From assembly GCA_035550515.1 (NCBI GenBank), contig DASZOZ010000005.1:11596-75595 (forward strand): DNA of 64,000 bases, read 5' to 3'. Positions 8,161 through 15,904 of the stretch are shown here, piece by piece (position 1 is the stretch's first letter; the number at the start of each line of letters is the position of its first letter). The stretch is from DATARH01 sp035550515 (GTDB lineage: Bacteria; Pseudomonadota; Alphaproteobacteria; ATCC43930; CGMCC-115725). The translations under genes and the position numbers were made by a program. The notes under the pieces are model-generated. The model worked only from the letters and a program-made list of their open reading frames with translations, was not told where the DNA came from and did no database searches.

Positions 8161-9360
8161 GTGAGCGTCGGATCCTTGCCGCTGTCGGGCTACACCGTCC
8201 TCGACCTGACCCATGCCCGCGCGGGACCGACCGCGGTGCGCCAGTTTGCCGATTGGGGCGCCGATGTGATCAAGATCGAGCCGCCCGGCGGCCCCGGCAC
8301 CGACATCACCGGCTCGCGCCGCGACGGTTTCGACTTCCAGAACCTGCACCGCAACAAGCGCAGCCTGGCGATCAACCTGAAGACCAAGGAAGGGCTGGCG
8401 ATCTTTATGAAGCTGGCGGCGAAGGCCGATGTCATCGTCGAGAATTTCCGTTCGACGGTGAAGCACCGGCTGGGCGTCGACTACGAGTCGGTGAAGAAGA
8501 TCAACCCGCGCATCGTCTATGGCAGCATCTCCGGCTTCGGCCAGACCGGACCCTATGCGAAGCGGCCCGGCGTCGACCAGATCGCCCAGGGCATGGGCGG
8601 CCTGATGTCGATCACCGGCTTTCCGGGCCAGGGGCCGGTGCGCGTCGGCATCCCGATCGACGATTTGTGCGCCGGCCTGCTGCTGGCGCAGGCGATGATG
8701 ATGGCGCTGATCGAGCGCGAGAAGACCGGCGAGGGGCAGTGGGTCCATACCTCGCTGCTCGAAGCGCAGATCTTCATGCTCGACTTCCAGGGCTCGCGCT
8801 GGCTGCAGGCCGGCGAAGTCGCCAAGCAGGCCGGCAACGACCATCCGACGGGCATCCCGACCGGGCTGTTCCCGACCGCGGACGGGCAGATCAACATCGC
8901 CGCCTCGGGCGACAATCTCTACAGGCGCTTCTGCGAGGCGGCCGAGGTGCCGCATCTGCTGACCGACCCGGATTACGCGACCGGACCGCAGCGGTCGAAG
9001 AACCGCAAGAAGCTCAACGAGGTCATCAGCGAGGTCACCAGGCAGAAGCCGAGCGCCTACTGGATCAAGCTGCTGAACGAGGTCGGCGTGCCGTGCGGCC
9101 CGCTCTACACGATCGACCAGACCTTCAACGACCCGCAGGTGCAGCACCTCGAAATGGCGCGGCCGATGGACCACCACCGGCTGGGCGAGCTGAAGGTGGT
9201 CGGCCAGGCGATCAACATGACGAAGACGCCGGAGCCGGCGCGCATGCGCCTGCCGACCCCGGACAACGGCCAGCATAACGACGAAATCCTGCGCGAGCTC
9301 GGCTACAACCAGGCCGAGATTGCCGGATTTCGCGATGCGGGCGTGTTTGCGGCCGCGTAA
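8161..9360 (+). CDS. Family III CoA-transferase (CaiB/BaiF type)
   Basis: A 399-residue enzyme from GTG 8161 with GGAGG upstream. The N-terminal Rossmann half (VLDLTHARAGPTAVRQFADWGADVIKIEPP) is typical. The catalytic Asp is Asp139 in RPGVDQIAQG; it forms the aspartyl-acyl anhydride in formyl-CoA transferase relatives. FRSTVKHRLGVDYESV and YGSISGFGQTGPY are the other family blocks. It transfers CoA between carboxylic acids. It is followed by a crotonase-fold gene, which suggests activation of an acid and processing of its CoA ester. The actual acid is not inferable. Confidence 0.88.
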   Translation: MSVGSLPLSGYTVLDLTHARAGPTAVRQFADWGADVIKIEPPGGPGTDITGSRRDGFDFQNLHRNKRSLAINLKTKEGLAIFMKLAAKADVIVENFRSTVKHRLGVDYESVKKINPRIVYGSISGFGQTGPYAKRPGVDQIAQGMGGLMSITGFPGQGPVRVGIPIDDLCAGLLLAQAMMMALIEREKTGEGQWVHTSLLEAQIFMLDFQGSRWLQAGEVAKQAGNDHPTGIPTGLFPTADGQINIAASGDNLYRRFCEAAEVPHLLTDPDYATGPQRSKNRKKLNEVISEVTRQKPSAYWIKLLNEVGVPCGPLYTIDQTFNDPQVQHLEMARPMDHHRLGELKVVGQAINMTKTPEPARMRLPTPDNGQHNDEILRELGYNQAEIAGFRDAGVFAAA

Positions 9361-9396
9361 ATCGCCGGCATTTTGCCTGACCAAGAAGGAAATCAC

Positions 9397-10200
9397 ATGC
9401 TCGACCAGCCCCTTGTTTCCGCGAAGATGCTCTATGAGAAGGATGGCGGCGTCGGCCGGATCATCTTCAACAACCCGGCGCGGCATAACGCGGTGTCGCT
9501 CGATATGTGGCAGGCCGTGGCGCAGATCATGGCGGATTTCGAGGGCGACCCCGATGTCCGGGTGATCGTGCTGTCCGGCGCCGGCGGCAAGGCGTTTGTC
9601 TCGGGCGCCGATATCTCCGAGTTCAAGGAAAAGCGCGCGACCGCCGAGGCGGCCGAGGAATACGCGCGGGTCTCGGAAAGCGCCCGGCTGGCACTGCAGA
9701 ACACGCTGAAGCCGACGATCGCGATGATCCGCGGCTACTGCATCGGCGGCGGCATGGCGACGGCGCTGGCCTGCGACATCCGCATCGCCGCGGAAGGCTC
9801 GCGGTTCGGCATCCCGGCGGCGAAGCTCGGCCTTGGCTATGCCTATGACGGGATCAAGAAGCTGATCGACATCGTCGGCCCGGCTTATGCGCGCGAGATT
9901 TTCTATACCGCGCGGCAGTTCACCACCGAGGAGGCGCTGCGCATGGGGCTGGTGAACCAGGTGGTGCCGGACGCCGAGCTCGAGGGCTATGTCGACAATT
10001 ACTGCAAGACCATCGCCGGCAACGCGCCGCTGACGGTCCGCGCGGTCAAGCAGATCGTCCGCGAGGCGCTCAAGGACGAGGCGGCGCGCGACATGGAGCT
10101 GTGCAAGCGGGTCGTCGCCGAATGCTTTGCCAGCGAGGACTACACCGAAGGCCGCACCGCCTTCATGGAAAAACGCCGCCCGATGTTCAAGGGGCGGTGA
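9397..10200 (+). CDS. Crotonase-fold (enoyl-CoA hydratase/isomerase family) protein lacking both hydratase glutamates
   Basis: A 267-residue protein; ATG 9397 has AAGGA upstream. The oxyanion-hole segments are intact: SGADISEF (69-76) and GYCIGGGMATALACDI (113-128). The two catalytic glutamates of classical hydratases (Glu144 and Glu164 of rat crotonase) are both Ala here: Ala121 in GGGMA and Ala141 in FGIPAAKLGLGY. It is therefore unlikely to hydrate an enoyl-CoA by the textbook mechanism. Crotonase relatives with other residues act as decarboxylases, isomerases or hydrolases. It lies 36 bp after the CoA-transferase gene and is probably in the same operon. Confidence 0.85.
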   Translation: MLDQPLVSAKMLYEKDGGVGRIIFNNPARHNAVSLDMWQAVAQIMADFEGDPDVRVIVLSGAGGKAFVSGADISEFKEKRATAEAAEEYARVSESARLALQNTLKPTIAMIRGYCIGGGMATALACDIRIAAEGSRFGIPAAKLGLGYAYDGIKKLIDIVGPAYAREIFYTARQFTTEEALRMGLVNQVVPDAELEGYVDNYCKTIAGNAPLTVRAVKQIVREALKDEAARDMELCKRVVAECFASEDYTEGRTAFMEKRRPMFKGR

Positions 10201-10206
10201 TCGCCG

Positions 10207-11100
10207 ATGAAACTCCCGCGCCACGGCCGCTACGACTACGTGCCGATCCACCGGCGGCCGGTCTATGACTGGCCGGAGGGCAAACGGCTCGCGGTGTTCT
10301 TTTGCAACAACATCGAGTTCTTCGCGTTTCGCGCCGGGCTCGGCAGCGATTCGACGGGCGCGCCGAGCGACCAGAACCAGCGTAATTACGCCTGGCGCGA
10401 TTACGGCAACCGGGTCGGCATCTGGTCCTATTTCGACCTGCTCGACGAGTTCGGCCTGCCCGGCGCGCATAACGTCAACTCGGCGGTGCTGGAGGAATGC
10501 CCGGCGATCGTCGCGCGGATGAACGCGCGCGGCGACGAATATGTCGGCCACGGCCGCACCAACTCCGAGCGCCAGGACGGGCTGTGGGAGGAAGACGAGG
10601 CGCGGCTGATCGCCGAATGCACCGAGGTGGTGGCGCGGCTTTCCGGCAAGCGGCCGACCGGTTGGCTGGGGCCCTATCTGGCGCAGACCGGGGTGACGCT
10701 CGACCTGCTCAAGGAGGCCGGCTACCGCTATTGCATGGACTGGGCGCTCGACGACCAGCCGATCTGGATGACGACGCGCGCCGGGCCGATCCTCTCGGTG
10801 CCGTACCCGATCGAGCTGAACGACTCGCCGAGCCTGGTGTTCCGCCGCCATACCGGGCGGATGTTCGAGGAAATGCTGGTCGACCAGTTCGACGAGATGC
10901 TCGACCAGTCGCGCAAATATCCGCTGGTCTATTCGGTCGCGCTGCACCCGTTCATCATCGGCCAGCCGTTCCGCCTGCGCGCGCTGCGGCGGGCGCTCCG
11001 CCACATCATGGAACACAAGGACGCGCTGTGGATCACCACGCCGGGCGAGATCGCCCGGTACTGCGAGGGGCTGCCGAAGGGCGTGGTGCCGGGGTCGTAG
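10207..11100 (+). CDS. Polysaccharide-deacetylase-fold protein (PuuE-like)
   Basis: A 297-residue NodB-fold protein starting 6 bp after the crotonase-fold stop. It resembles cytosolic deacetylase-fold hydrolases of the PuuE/allantoinase type: GIWSYFDLLDEFGLPGAHNVNSAVLEECP, then DEYVGHGRTNSERQ, and a late His in ALHPFIIGQPFRL. There is no signal peptide, so it acts in the cytoplasm. In this family a C-N bond of a small amide is often the target rather than a polysaccharide. With the CoA-transferase and crotonase genes it forms a three-gene operon. Confidence 0.78.
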   Translation: MKLPRHGRYDYVPIHRRPVYDWPEGKRLAVFFCNNIEFFAFRAGLGSDSTGAPSDQNQRNYAWRDYGNRVGIWSYFDLLDEFGLPGAHNVNSAVLEECPAIVARMNARGDEYVGHGRTNSERQDGLWEEDEARLIAECTEVVARLSGKRPTGWLGPYLAQTGVTLDLLKEAGYRYCMDWALDDQPIWMTTRAGPILSVPYPIELNDSPSLVFRRHTGRMFEEMLVDQFDEMLDQSRKYPLVYSVALHPFIIGQPFRLRALRRALRHIMEHKDALWITTPGEIARYCEGLPKGVVPGS

Positions 11101-11140
11101 GGGAGAAGAAGAGAGCGCTAAAGCGTTTCAGGATGCTGAC

Positions 11141-11172
11141 AAACCCCGTCGTTTTGGCGGGGTTTGTTTTTT
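11141..11172 (+). terminator. Rho-independent terminator inside the left end of the IS
   Basis: AAACCCCG (11141-11148) pairs perfectly with CGGGGTTT (11158-11165), followed by GTTTTTT. It reads in the + direction, against the transposase gene, so it stops transcripts entering the IS from the deacetylase operon. Confidence 0.7.
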
Positions 11173-11228
11173 AAGGGCCGGACGGCGGGCTGTCGTTGGG
11201 TTGCTCTGAGAGAGGCCGGGCCTATGGC

Positions 11229-12593
11229 TCAGGCGGGTTGTGGGGCGGTGGCGGCGATGGCGAGGGCGATCTTTTTGATGTTCTGGGCGGCGGCGGCGAG
11301 GAGGCACTGCTCGGCCATCCGCCTCAATCCTCGGAAGCGGGCGTAACGGTGGTCGTGGAGCTGCTTGGCATCGGCGAAGCTGCGCTCGACGGTCTCCTTG
11401 CGTCGCTGGTAGACACGCTTGCCCCAGGGCGTGAGCCGATTGAAGTCGATCTTCTCCTTGGCCGCCTGCCAGAGATGGCGGGTGAGGATCTTGGTGGCGT
11501 TGGCGCTGGCGGTGCAGGAGGCCAAGAGCGGGCATGAGCGGCAACGCTCGGGGTCGGAGTGATATTGCCGGTAGCCCTCGCGGTTGGTCGTGCGGTAGGC
11601 CAGCAGCTGGCCCTCGGGGCAGCGATAGACGTCCGCCGCGCGCTCGTAGACGAAGTCGCGCTTGCGCAGAAAGCCGGCGCGGTGGGTCGGCCGGCTGTAG
11701 CCGATCACCCCGGCAATGCCGCGCTCCTGAAGACCGCGGGCGATGCCGGCGGTGTAGTAGCCGGCATCCAGCCCCACCGCCGCGACGTTGAACCCGAACC
11801 GCTCGCGCTGGCGGTCGAGCCGCCCGAGATAGGGGATGCTGTCGTGTAGGCTGGCCGGCGTTACATAAGTATCGGTGATGATGGCGCAGCGCCCGTCCAC
11901 CGTGCGGTGGTCGAGATAGAAGAACCCCTTGGGCTTGCCGTCGCGCACCATGTAGCCGCTGTCGGGGTCGGTGCGGCTGATCTTGGTCGCCTTCACCGGC
12001 GGCGCGTGAGGCTTTGCCTTGAGCGGCCCCTTGCCGTGCCCGGCGCGGTCCGCCTCGATCGCCCGGTCGAGGGCGTCGAGGTAGTCCGCCCGCGACTTCG
12101 ACACCGCGGCGATATCGTACCTGTTCTTGTTGGCGTTCGCCTTCAGGTGCGTCGAATCGCTGTACAGCACCGTGCCGTCGACCAGACCCAGCCCGATCGC
12201 CTGCACCACGATCTGGTCGAAAATCTCCTGATACACCGTACTCTCGGCAAACCGCCGACGCCGGTTCTGGCTCAACGTCGAGGCGTCCGGCACGGGGTCG
12301 GTCAACCGCAGGTCAAGAAACCAGCGATAGGCCACATTGACCGCGATCTCGCGCATCAACTGCCGCTCCGAGCGCACCCCAAACAGGTAGCCGATCAGCA
12401 ATATCTTGAGCAAAACCGCGGGATCGAGCGCCGGACGCCCGTTGTCCGGGCAGTACAGATGCGCCACCCGATCGCGGACGAAACCAAACTCGATCGACCG
12501 GGCCACCTTGCGCAGCAGGTGATCCGCCGGAACCAACTCCTCCAGCGTCACGATCTCTAGCGCCGCCTGCCGCGGCGAGGGCTTCTTCAACAT
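11229..12593 (-). CDS. IS1182-family transposase
   Basis: A 454-residue transposase, apparently intact. The N-terminal part shows the domain common to IS1182/IS5-like enzymes (LEELVPADHLLRKVARSIEF and LLKILLIGYLFGVRSERQL), followed by VLYSDSTHLKANANKN, which carries the first catalytic Asp. DAGYYTAGIA carries the second Asp, and the late RRKETVERSFADAKQLHDHRYARFRGL carries the Glu of the DDE triad. The C-terminal CRSCPLLASC Cys cluster is typical of IS1182 transposases. The ATG at 12593 is chosen; TTG at 12608 would add five residues. Confidence 0.88.
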   Translation of the reverse strand: MLKKPSPRQAALEIVTLEELVPADHLLRKVARSIEFGFVRDRVAHLYCPDNGRPALDPAVLLKILLIGYLFGVRSERQLMREIAVNVAYRWFLDLRLTDPVPDASTLSQNRRRRFAESTVYQEIFDQIVVQAIGLGLVDGTVLYSDSTHLKANANKNRYDIAAVSKSRADYLDALDRAIEADRAGHGKGPLKAKPHAPPVKATKISRTDPDSGYMVRDGKPKGFFYLDHRTVDGRCAIITDTYVTPASLHDSIPYLGRLDRQRERFGFNVAAVGLDAGYYTAGIARGLQERGIAGVIGYSRPTHRAGFLRKRDFVYERAADVYRCPEGQLLAYRTTNREGYRQYHSDPERCRSCPLLASCTASANATKILTRHLWQAAKEKIDFNRLTPWGKRVYQRRKETVERSFADAKQLHDHRYARFRGLRRMAEQCLLAAAAQNIKKIALAIAATAPQPA

Positions 12594-12668
12594 GACCCAT
12601 TGAATCAAAAGCCCCCGCCAGAGGCGAGGACTTTGTCAGCAATCTGGAACGCTAAAGCGTTTTCTGTT

Positions 12669-13298
12669 CTACCTGGCCGCCGGCACCCAGTTGTTGCGGC
12701 GGGCGACTTCGGCGACGACGCGGGCGATTTCCGCGCCGACCTTGGCGGCATCGGCGTCGACGCCGGTTTCGCGGCCGGTCGCACCGCTTTGCGGCGGCGC
12801 CGGCGGCGCGGTGCGCGAGTCGACGGCAAAGCTCTGGACGTTCTGCATCGTGCCGTTGCCCAAGGTCGCCTTGATGTCGACCTGGGCGATGACCGCGCTG
12901 TGCTCGTTGCCGACGCGGCGGCGCGCGCCTTCGTCGATCGCCCGGAAGGTGCCGCTGACGATCAGCGCGCGGTAATCGGGGCTGGCGGGCTTGGTGGCGC
13001 TGGTGGCGTCGTAGCCGCGTGCGCGCAGCCGGTCGACGATGGTGTCGGTCACCAGAAACGCCACGGCGCGCCCGACCGAAGCGGCGCGCTGCTGCACCGG
13101 CACGCCCGGCTCCCCGCGATAGAGCGAGAAGCCGAAGCTGCGATCGAGATGCACCGCACCTTCGGGGACGGCAAAGTCGCTGACCACGATAAAGTTGGAC
13201 GATCCGTTCGGGACCGTCACACCCTCGACGCAGCCCGCGAGCACCAGCAGGGCGAGGCCGGCGAAGGCCCGTTGCAGAAGCGGCGGCAACCGGGTCAA
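12669..13298 (-). CDS. Lipoprotein, DUF4410-like
   Basis: A 209-residue protein with a lipobox (LALLVLAGC) at about residues 13-21, so probably a lipoprotein. The exported part (FIVVSDFAVPEGAVHLDRSFG, then FLVTDTIVDRLRARGYDA, then IVSGTFRAIDEGARRRVG) resembles DUF4410. The only start that leaves the signal peptide intact is TTG 13298, overlapping the stop of the upstream hydrolase gene, so translation is probably coupled. Function unknown. Confidence 0.72.
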   Translation of the reverse strand: MTRLPPLLQRAFAGLALLVLAGCVEGVTVPNGSSNFIVVSDFAVPEGAVHLDRSFGFSLYRGEPGVPVQQRAASVGRAVAFLVTDTIVDRLRARGYDATSATKPASPDYRALIVSGTFRAIDEGARRRVGNEHSAVIAQVDIKATLGNGTMQNVQSFAVDSRTAPPAPPQSGATGRETGVDADAAKVGAEIARVVAEVARRNNWVPAAR

Positions 13299-14458
13299 GC
13301 CTTGCCGATGGCCGCGTAGACCGCGCGCTCGAAATCGCCGTAGACGGCGAGGGTGGCCGGGTCGGCGAAGGGCAGGATCTGCGTCATGATCACCCCGGCG
13401 ACGCGCCTCGCCGGATCGAGCCAGTAATAGGTGTTGAAAATCCCCGCCCAGGTGACGCTGCCGGCGCTGCGCCCGTGCGGGCCGGGCTCCGGCGTCAGCA
13501 TATAGCCGAGCCCCCAGCGCAGCGGCTGGCCGGGGAACAGATCGACATCGTTGGTCATGTGCGGCCAGTTCGCCTTGAGCACCCCGGCCGGGAGGTCGCC
13601 GATATGGTTTTCGCCCATCAACGCGACGGTTTCGGGTTTGACGATGCGCACGCCGTCGAGCGTGCCGCCTTGCAGCAGCATCTGCAGAAACCGCAGGTAA
13701 TCGCCTGCCGTGGAATACAATCCGCCGCCGCCGGCGAGAAACTCGCGCTCGGCCGGGAGCTCGAAAGGCTGGGCCGTCAGCGCGCCGTCGACGGCGCGCT
13801 GATGCACCGTCGCCTGGCGCGCGCGCTGCTCCGGCGTCACTGCGAAACCCGTGTCCTGCATGCCGAGCGGGCCGGTGACGTGCTCGGCGAAATAGGCGTC
13901 GAGCGTCTGCCCGGCGACCTCCTCGACCAGTCGGCCGATCCAGTCGATGGCGATGCCGTATTCCCAGCGCTCGCCGGGGTCGAACATCAGCGGCATGCGC
14001 AGCGCCGCGCGCTGGCCGCTCGCCATTTGCGGCAGGCCGAGCGCAGCGACGCAGCGTTCGAGGTCGGGGTTCCACTGCTCGTAGCAGAACCCGGCGGTGT
14101 GGGTCATCAGGTGCTTCAAGGTGATCGGCCACTTTGCCGGGCGCAGGACCGGCTTGCCCTGCGCGTCGAAGCCGTCGAGCACTTGCGGCTGTGCCAACCC
14201 CGGATCGATCGGCGGCACCGGCGCATCGAGCGACAGCCTGCCCTGCTCGACGAGCTGCATCGCGGCGACGCAGGTGATCGCCTTGGTCATCGAGGCGATG
14301 CGGAACACCGTGTCGAGCGTCATCGCCGCGCCGTCGCCCAGGCGCCGCACGCCGAAGGCGCCGGCGTAGCAGGGACCGTCCGCGGTCGTCGCCATCGCCA
14401 CGACGCCGGGGACGGTGCCGCGTTCGACCGCCTGCCTCAGGACATCATCGATGCTCAT
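13295..14458 (-). CDS. Beta-lactamase-fold serine hydrolase (class C/EstB-like)
   Basis: A 387-residue protein. The SxxK motif is SMTK at residues 56-59. The second motif Tyr is probably in RWEYGIAIDW, where YxN reads YGI. The KTG box is replaced by a TWAGIF-type segment, as in esterases of this fold rather than true beta-lactamases. There is no clear signal peptide, so it is probably cytoplasmic. Likely activities are ester or amide hydrolysis; antibiotic resistance should not be inferred. The start is ATG 14458 with GGAG upstream; a longer form from 14506 would run into the upstream palindrome. Confidence 0.82.
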   Translation of the reverse strand: MSIDDVLRQAVERGTVPGVVAMATTADGPCYAGAFGVRRLGDGAAMTLDTVFRIASMTKAITCVAAMQLVEQGRLSLDAPVPPIDPGLAQPQVLDGFDAQGKPVLRPAKWPITLKHLMTHTAGFCYEQWNPDLERCVAALGLPQMASGQRAALRMPLMFDPGERWEYGIAIDWIGRLVEEVAGQTLDAYFAEHVTGPLGMQDTGFAVTPEQRARQATVHQRAVDGALTAQPFELPAEREFLAGGGGLYSTAGDYLRFLQMLLQGGTLDGVRIVKPETVALMGENHIGDLPAGVLKANWPHMTNDVDLFPGQPLRWGLGYMLTPEPGPHGRSAGSVTWAGIFNTYYWLDPARRVAGVIMTQILPFADPATLAVYGDFERAVYAAIGKA

Positions 14459-14490
14459 GCGCGCTCCAAACCCTTCGCCCGCTTGAAAGC

Positions 14491-14521
14491 TAGTGCACTG
14501 AGTCATTCAGACAGTGCACTA
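14491..14521. promoter_or_regulatory. Candidate operator upstream of the serine hydrolase gene
   Basis: Perfect 10-bp inverted repeat TAGTGCACTG (14491-14500), 11-bp spacer, CAGTGCACTA (14512-14521), located 33-63 bp upstream of the hydrolase start. Spacing and symmetry fit a dimeric repressor of TetR, MarR or GntR type. No such regulator gene is adjacent. Confidence 0.5.
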
Positions 14522-14530
14522 ACCCGGTTC

Positions 14531-14611
14531 TCGTCATGCCCGGGCTTCCACGGACGCCCGCACCGCCCATGCCATCGCGCATGGATGGCCGGGTCGAGCC
14601 GGCCATGACGA
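14531..14611. repeat. Intergenic palindromic repeat (REP/MITE-like)
   Basis: An imperfect palindrome bounded by TCGTCATGCCCGG (14531-14543) and its near-complement GGCCATGACGA (near 14601-14611). The segment around 14543-14561, read on the other strand, matches about 20 bp of the element at 44774. It belongs to the same family as other GTCAT...ATGAC repeats in this window. Confidence 0.65.
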
Positions 14612-14648
14612 TGAATCTTCTGTATAAGTCTGAGCACTACGACGTTGT

Positions 14649-15875
14649 TCACGGCTGGTTTTCGATATTGCCGCTGCGCCGGGGGATGCCCGTCTGCTCG
14701 TAGCAGACGCGGGCGAGGGCGGCGACGCCCTCGCGGATTTCCTCTTTGCTGGTCAGCGCGAAGCAGAGGCGCAGCCGCGATTTCGAATCGGCGCCCTCGA
14801 CGGCCCATTCCGGACCCGGGTTGAGCGCGATCCCGGCCTCCGCGGCGGGCTTGACCAGCTTCATGATGTCGACGTCGTCGGGCAGCTTCATCCACAGGAA
14901 GATGCCGCCTTTCGGGACCCACGGCTCGACCGCCGTGCCGAACTCGCGCTCGACCGCTTCGACCATCGTGTCGAGCTTTTCCTTCAGGGTCTCCGACAGC
15001 TCGTCGACATGCTCGCCGAAATTCTGCGAGAAATATTCGGCGACGACCATCTGTTCGAGCGCGCCGCAGCCGCTGTCGCTGCGGCAGGCGATCATCCGGC
15101 TCATCAAGCCCCAATCGGCGATGCAGTAGCCCAGCCGCAGCGCCGGCGACAGGGTTTTCGAAAACGAGCCGATATGCACGACATGGTCCTTGTCGAGCGA
15201 ATAGATCGCCGGCGGCGCCTTGGTGCCGCCCCAGATCAGGTCGGCGTAGCATTCGTCCTCGAAGATCAGCACGCCGTATTGCTTTGCGACCGCGAGCAGC
15301 TGCCGGCGGCGCTCCAACGGCATGATGCTGCCGGTCGGGTTCTGGATGGTCGGGATCGTGTAGATGTATTTCGGGGTGACGCCCTTGCCCTTGAGGTCGG
15401 CGAGGATGTTGTCGAGCGCGTCGATCCTGATCCCGTCCTGGTCGAGCGGGGCGCCGACGATCTTCTGGCCCTCGCGCTTCAGCTTGTTGATCGCGCCGCC
15501 ATAGGAGAATTCCTCGAGGATCACCGTGTCGCCGGGCTCCAGCATCACCGCGTTGATCAGGTCGATCCCCTGGCCCGACCCGGCGAGGACCAGCACGTCG
15601 TCGGCCGAGCACTCGATGCCGCGCAGCCTGGCCTTTTGCGTGACGAACCGGCGCAGCCCGAGATAGCCCTGGTTGCCCTGCGCCGCGGTGTACATCGCGA
15701 GCTTCGGGCCTTCCCGGCGCAGCGCCGCGGTCGCGGCCTCGATCAGCCCGTCGACCGGGATCAAGGTCGGGTCGTTATGCCCGCCGATGAAATTGTATTT
15801 GGGATAGCCGGCAAAGCGCACCGCCGGCGCCGGCAGGTTCTTCGCGAACAGGTTCTCATAGGCAAAGCCGCTCAT
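14649..15875 (-). CDS. PLP-dependent aminotransferase, class I/II (2-aminoadipate aminotransferase-like)
   Basis: A 408-residue fold-type I aminotransferase. The PLP-binding Lys is Lys240 in GSFSKTLSPALRLGY. The QNPTG substrate segment (178-182) and the EDECYADL aspartate region (206-213) are present. It resembles the catalytic half of MocR regulators and LysN-type 2-aminoadipate aminotransferases but has no HTH domain. The start is ATG 15875 with AAGGA upstream. It lies 29 bp after the sugar-nucleotide dehydratase gene on the same strand. Confidence 0.87.
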   Translation of the reverse strand: MSGFAYENLFAKNLPAPAVRFAGYPKYNFIGGHNDPTLIPVDGLIEAATAALRREGPKLAMYTAAQGNQGYLGLRRFVTQKARLRGIECSADDVLVLAGSGQGIDLINAVMLEPGDTVILEEFSYGGAINKLKREGQKIVGAPLDQDGIRIDALDNILADLKGKGVTPKYIYTIPTIQNPTGSIMPLERRRQLLAVAKQYGVLIFEDECYADLIWGGTKAPPAIYSLDKDHVVHIGSFSKTLSPALRLGYCIADWGLMSRMIACRSDSGCGALEQMVVAEYFSQNFGEHVDELSETLKEKLDTMVEAVEREFGTAVEPWVPKGGIFLWMKLPDDVDIMKLVKPAAEAGIALNPGPEWAVEGADSKSRLRLCFALTSKEEIREGVAALARVCYEQTGIPRRSGNIENQP

Positions 15876-15904
15876 CGTTCCGTCCTTCCAGGCATTCCCG
15901 AAAA

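Larger units (their letters stand above)
11129..12647. mobile_element. IS1182-family-like insertion sequence, about 1.52 kb
   Basis: The terminal inverted repeats share TGCTGACAAA (11134-11143; complement at 12632-12641) plus most of the five flanking bases. Inside is one transposase gene. Outside both ends lies the same 13-bp sequence, CGCTAAAGCGTTT, at 11116-11128 and 12650-12662; its core CGCTAAAGCG is nearly self-complementary. This looks like insertion at a palindrome with target duplication. The element sits between the deacetylase gene and the lipoprotein gene and breaks no recognisable ORF. The exact ends are uncertain by one or two bases. Confidence 0.8.

Noticed and set aside
8095..11016. 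973-codon minus-strand ORF
   Set aside because: Antisense shadow of the CoA-transferase, crotonase-fold and deacetylase genes, all of which have clear motifs.
13295..14458. Antibiotic-resistance beta-lactamase
   Set aside because: The SxxK is present but YxN and KTG are not; no clear signal peptide. An esterase-like role is more likely.
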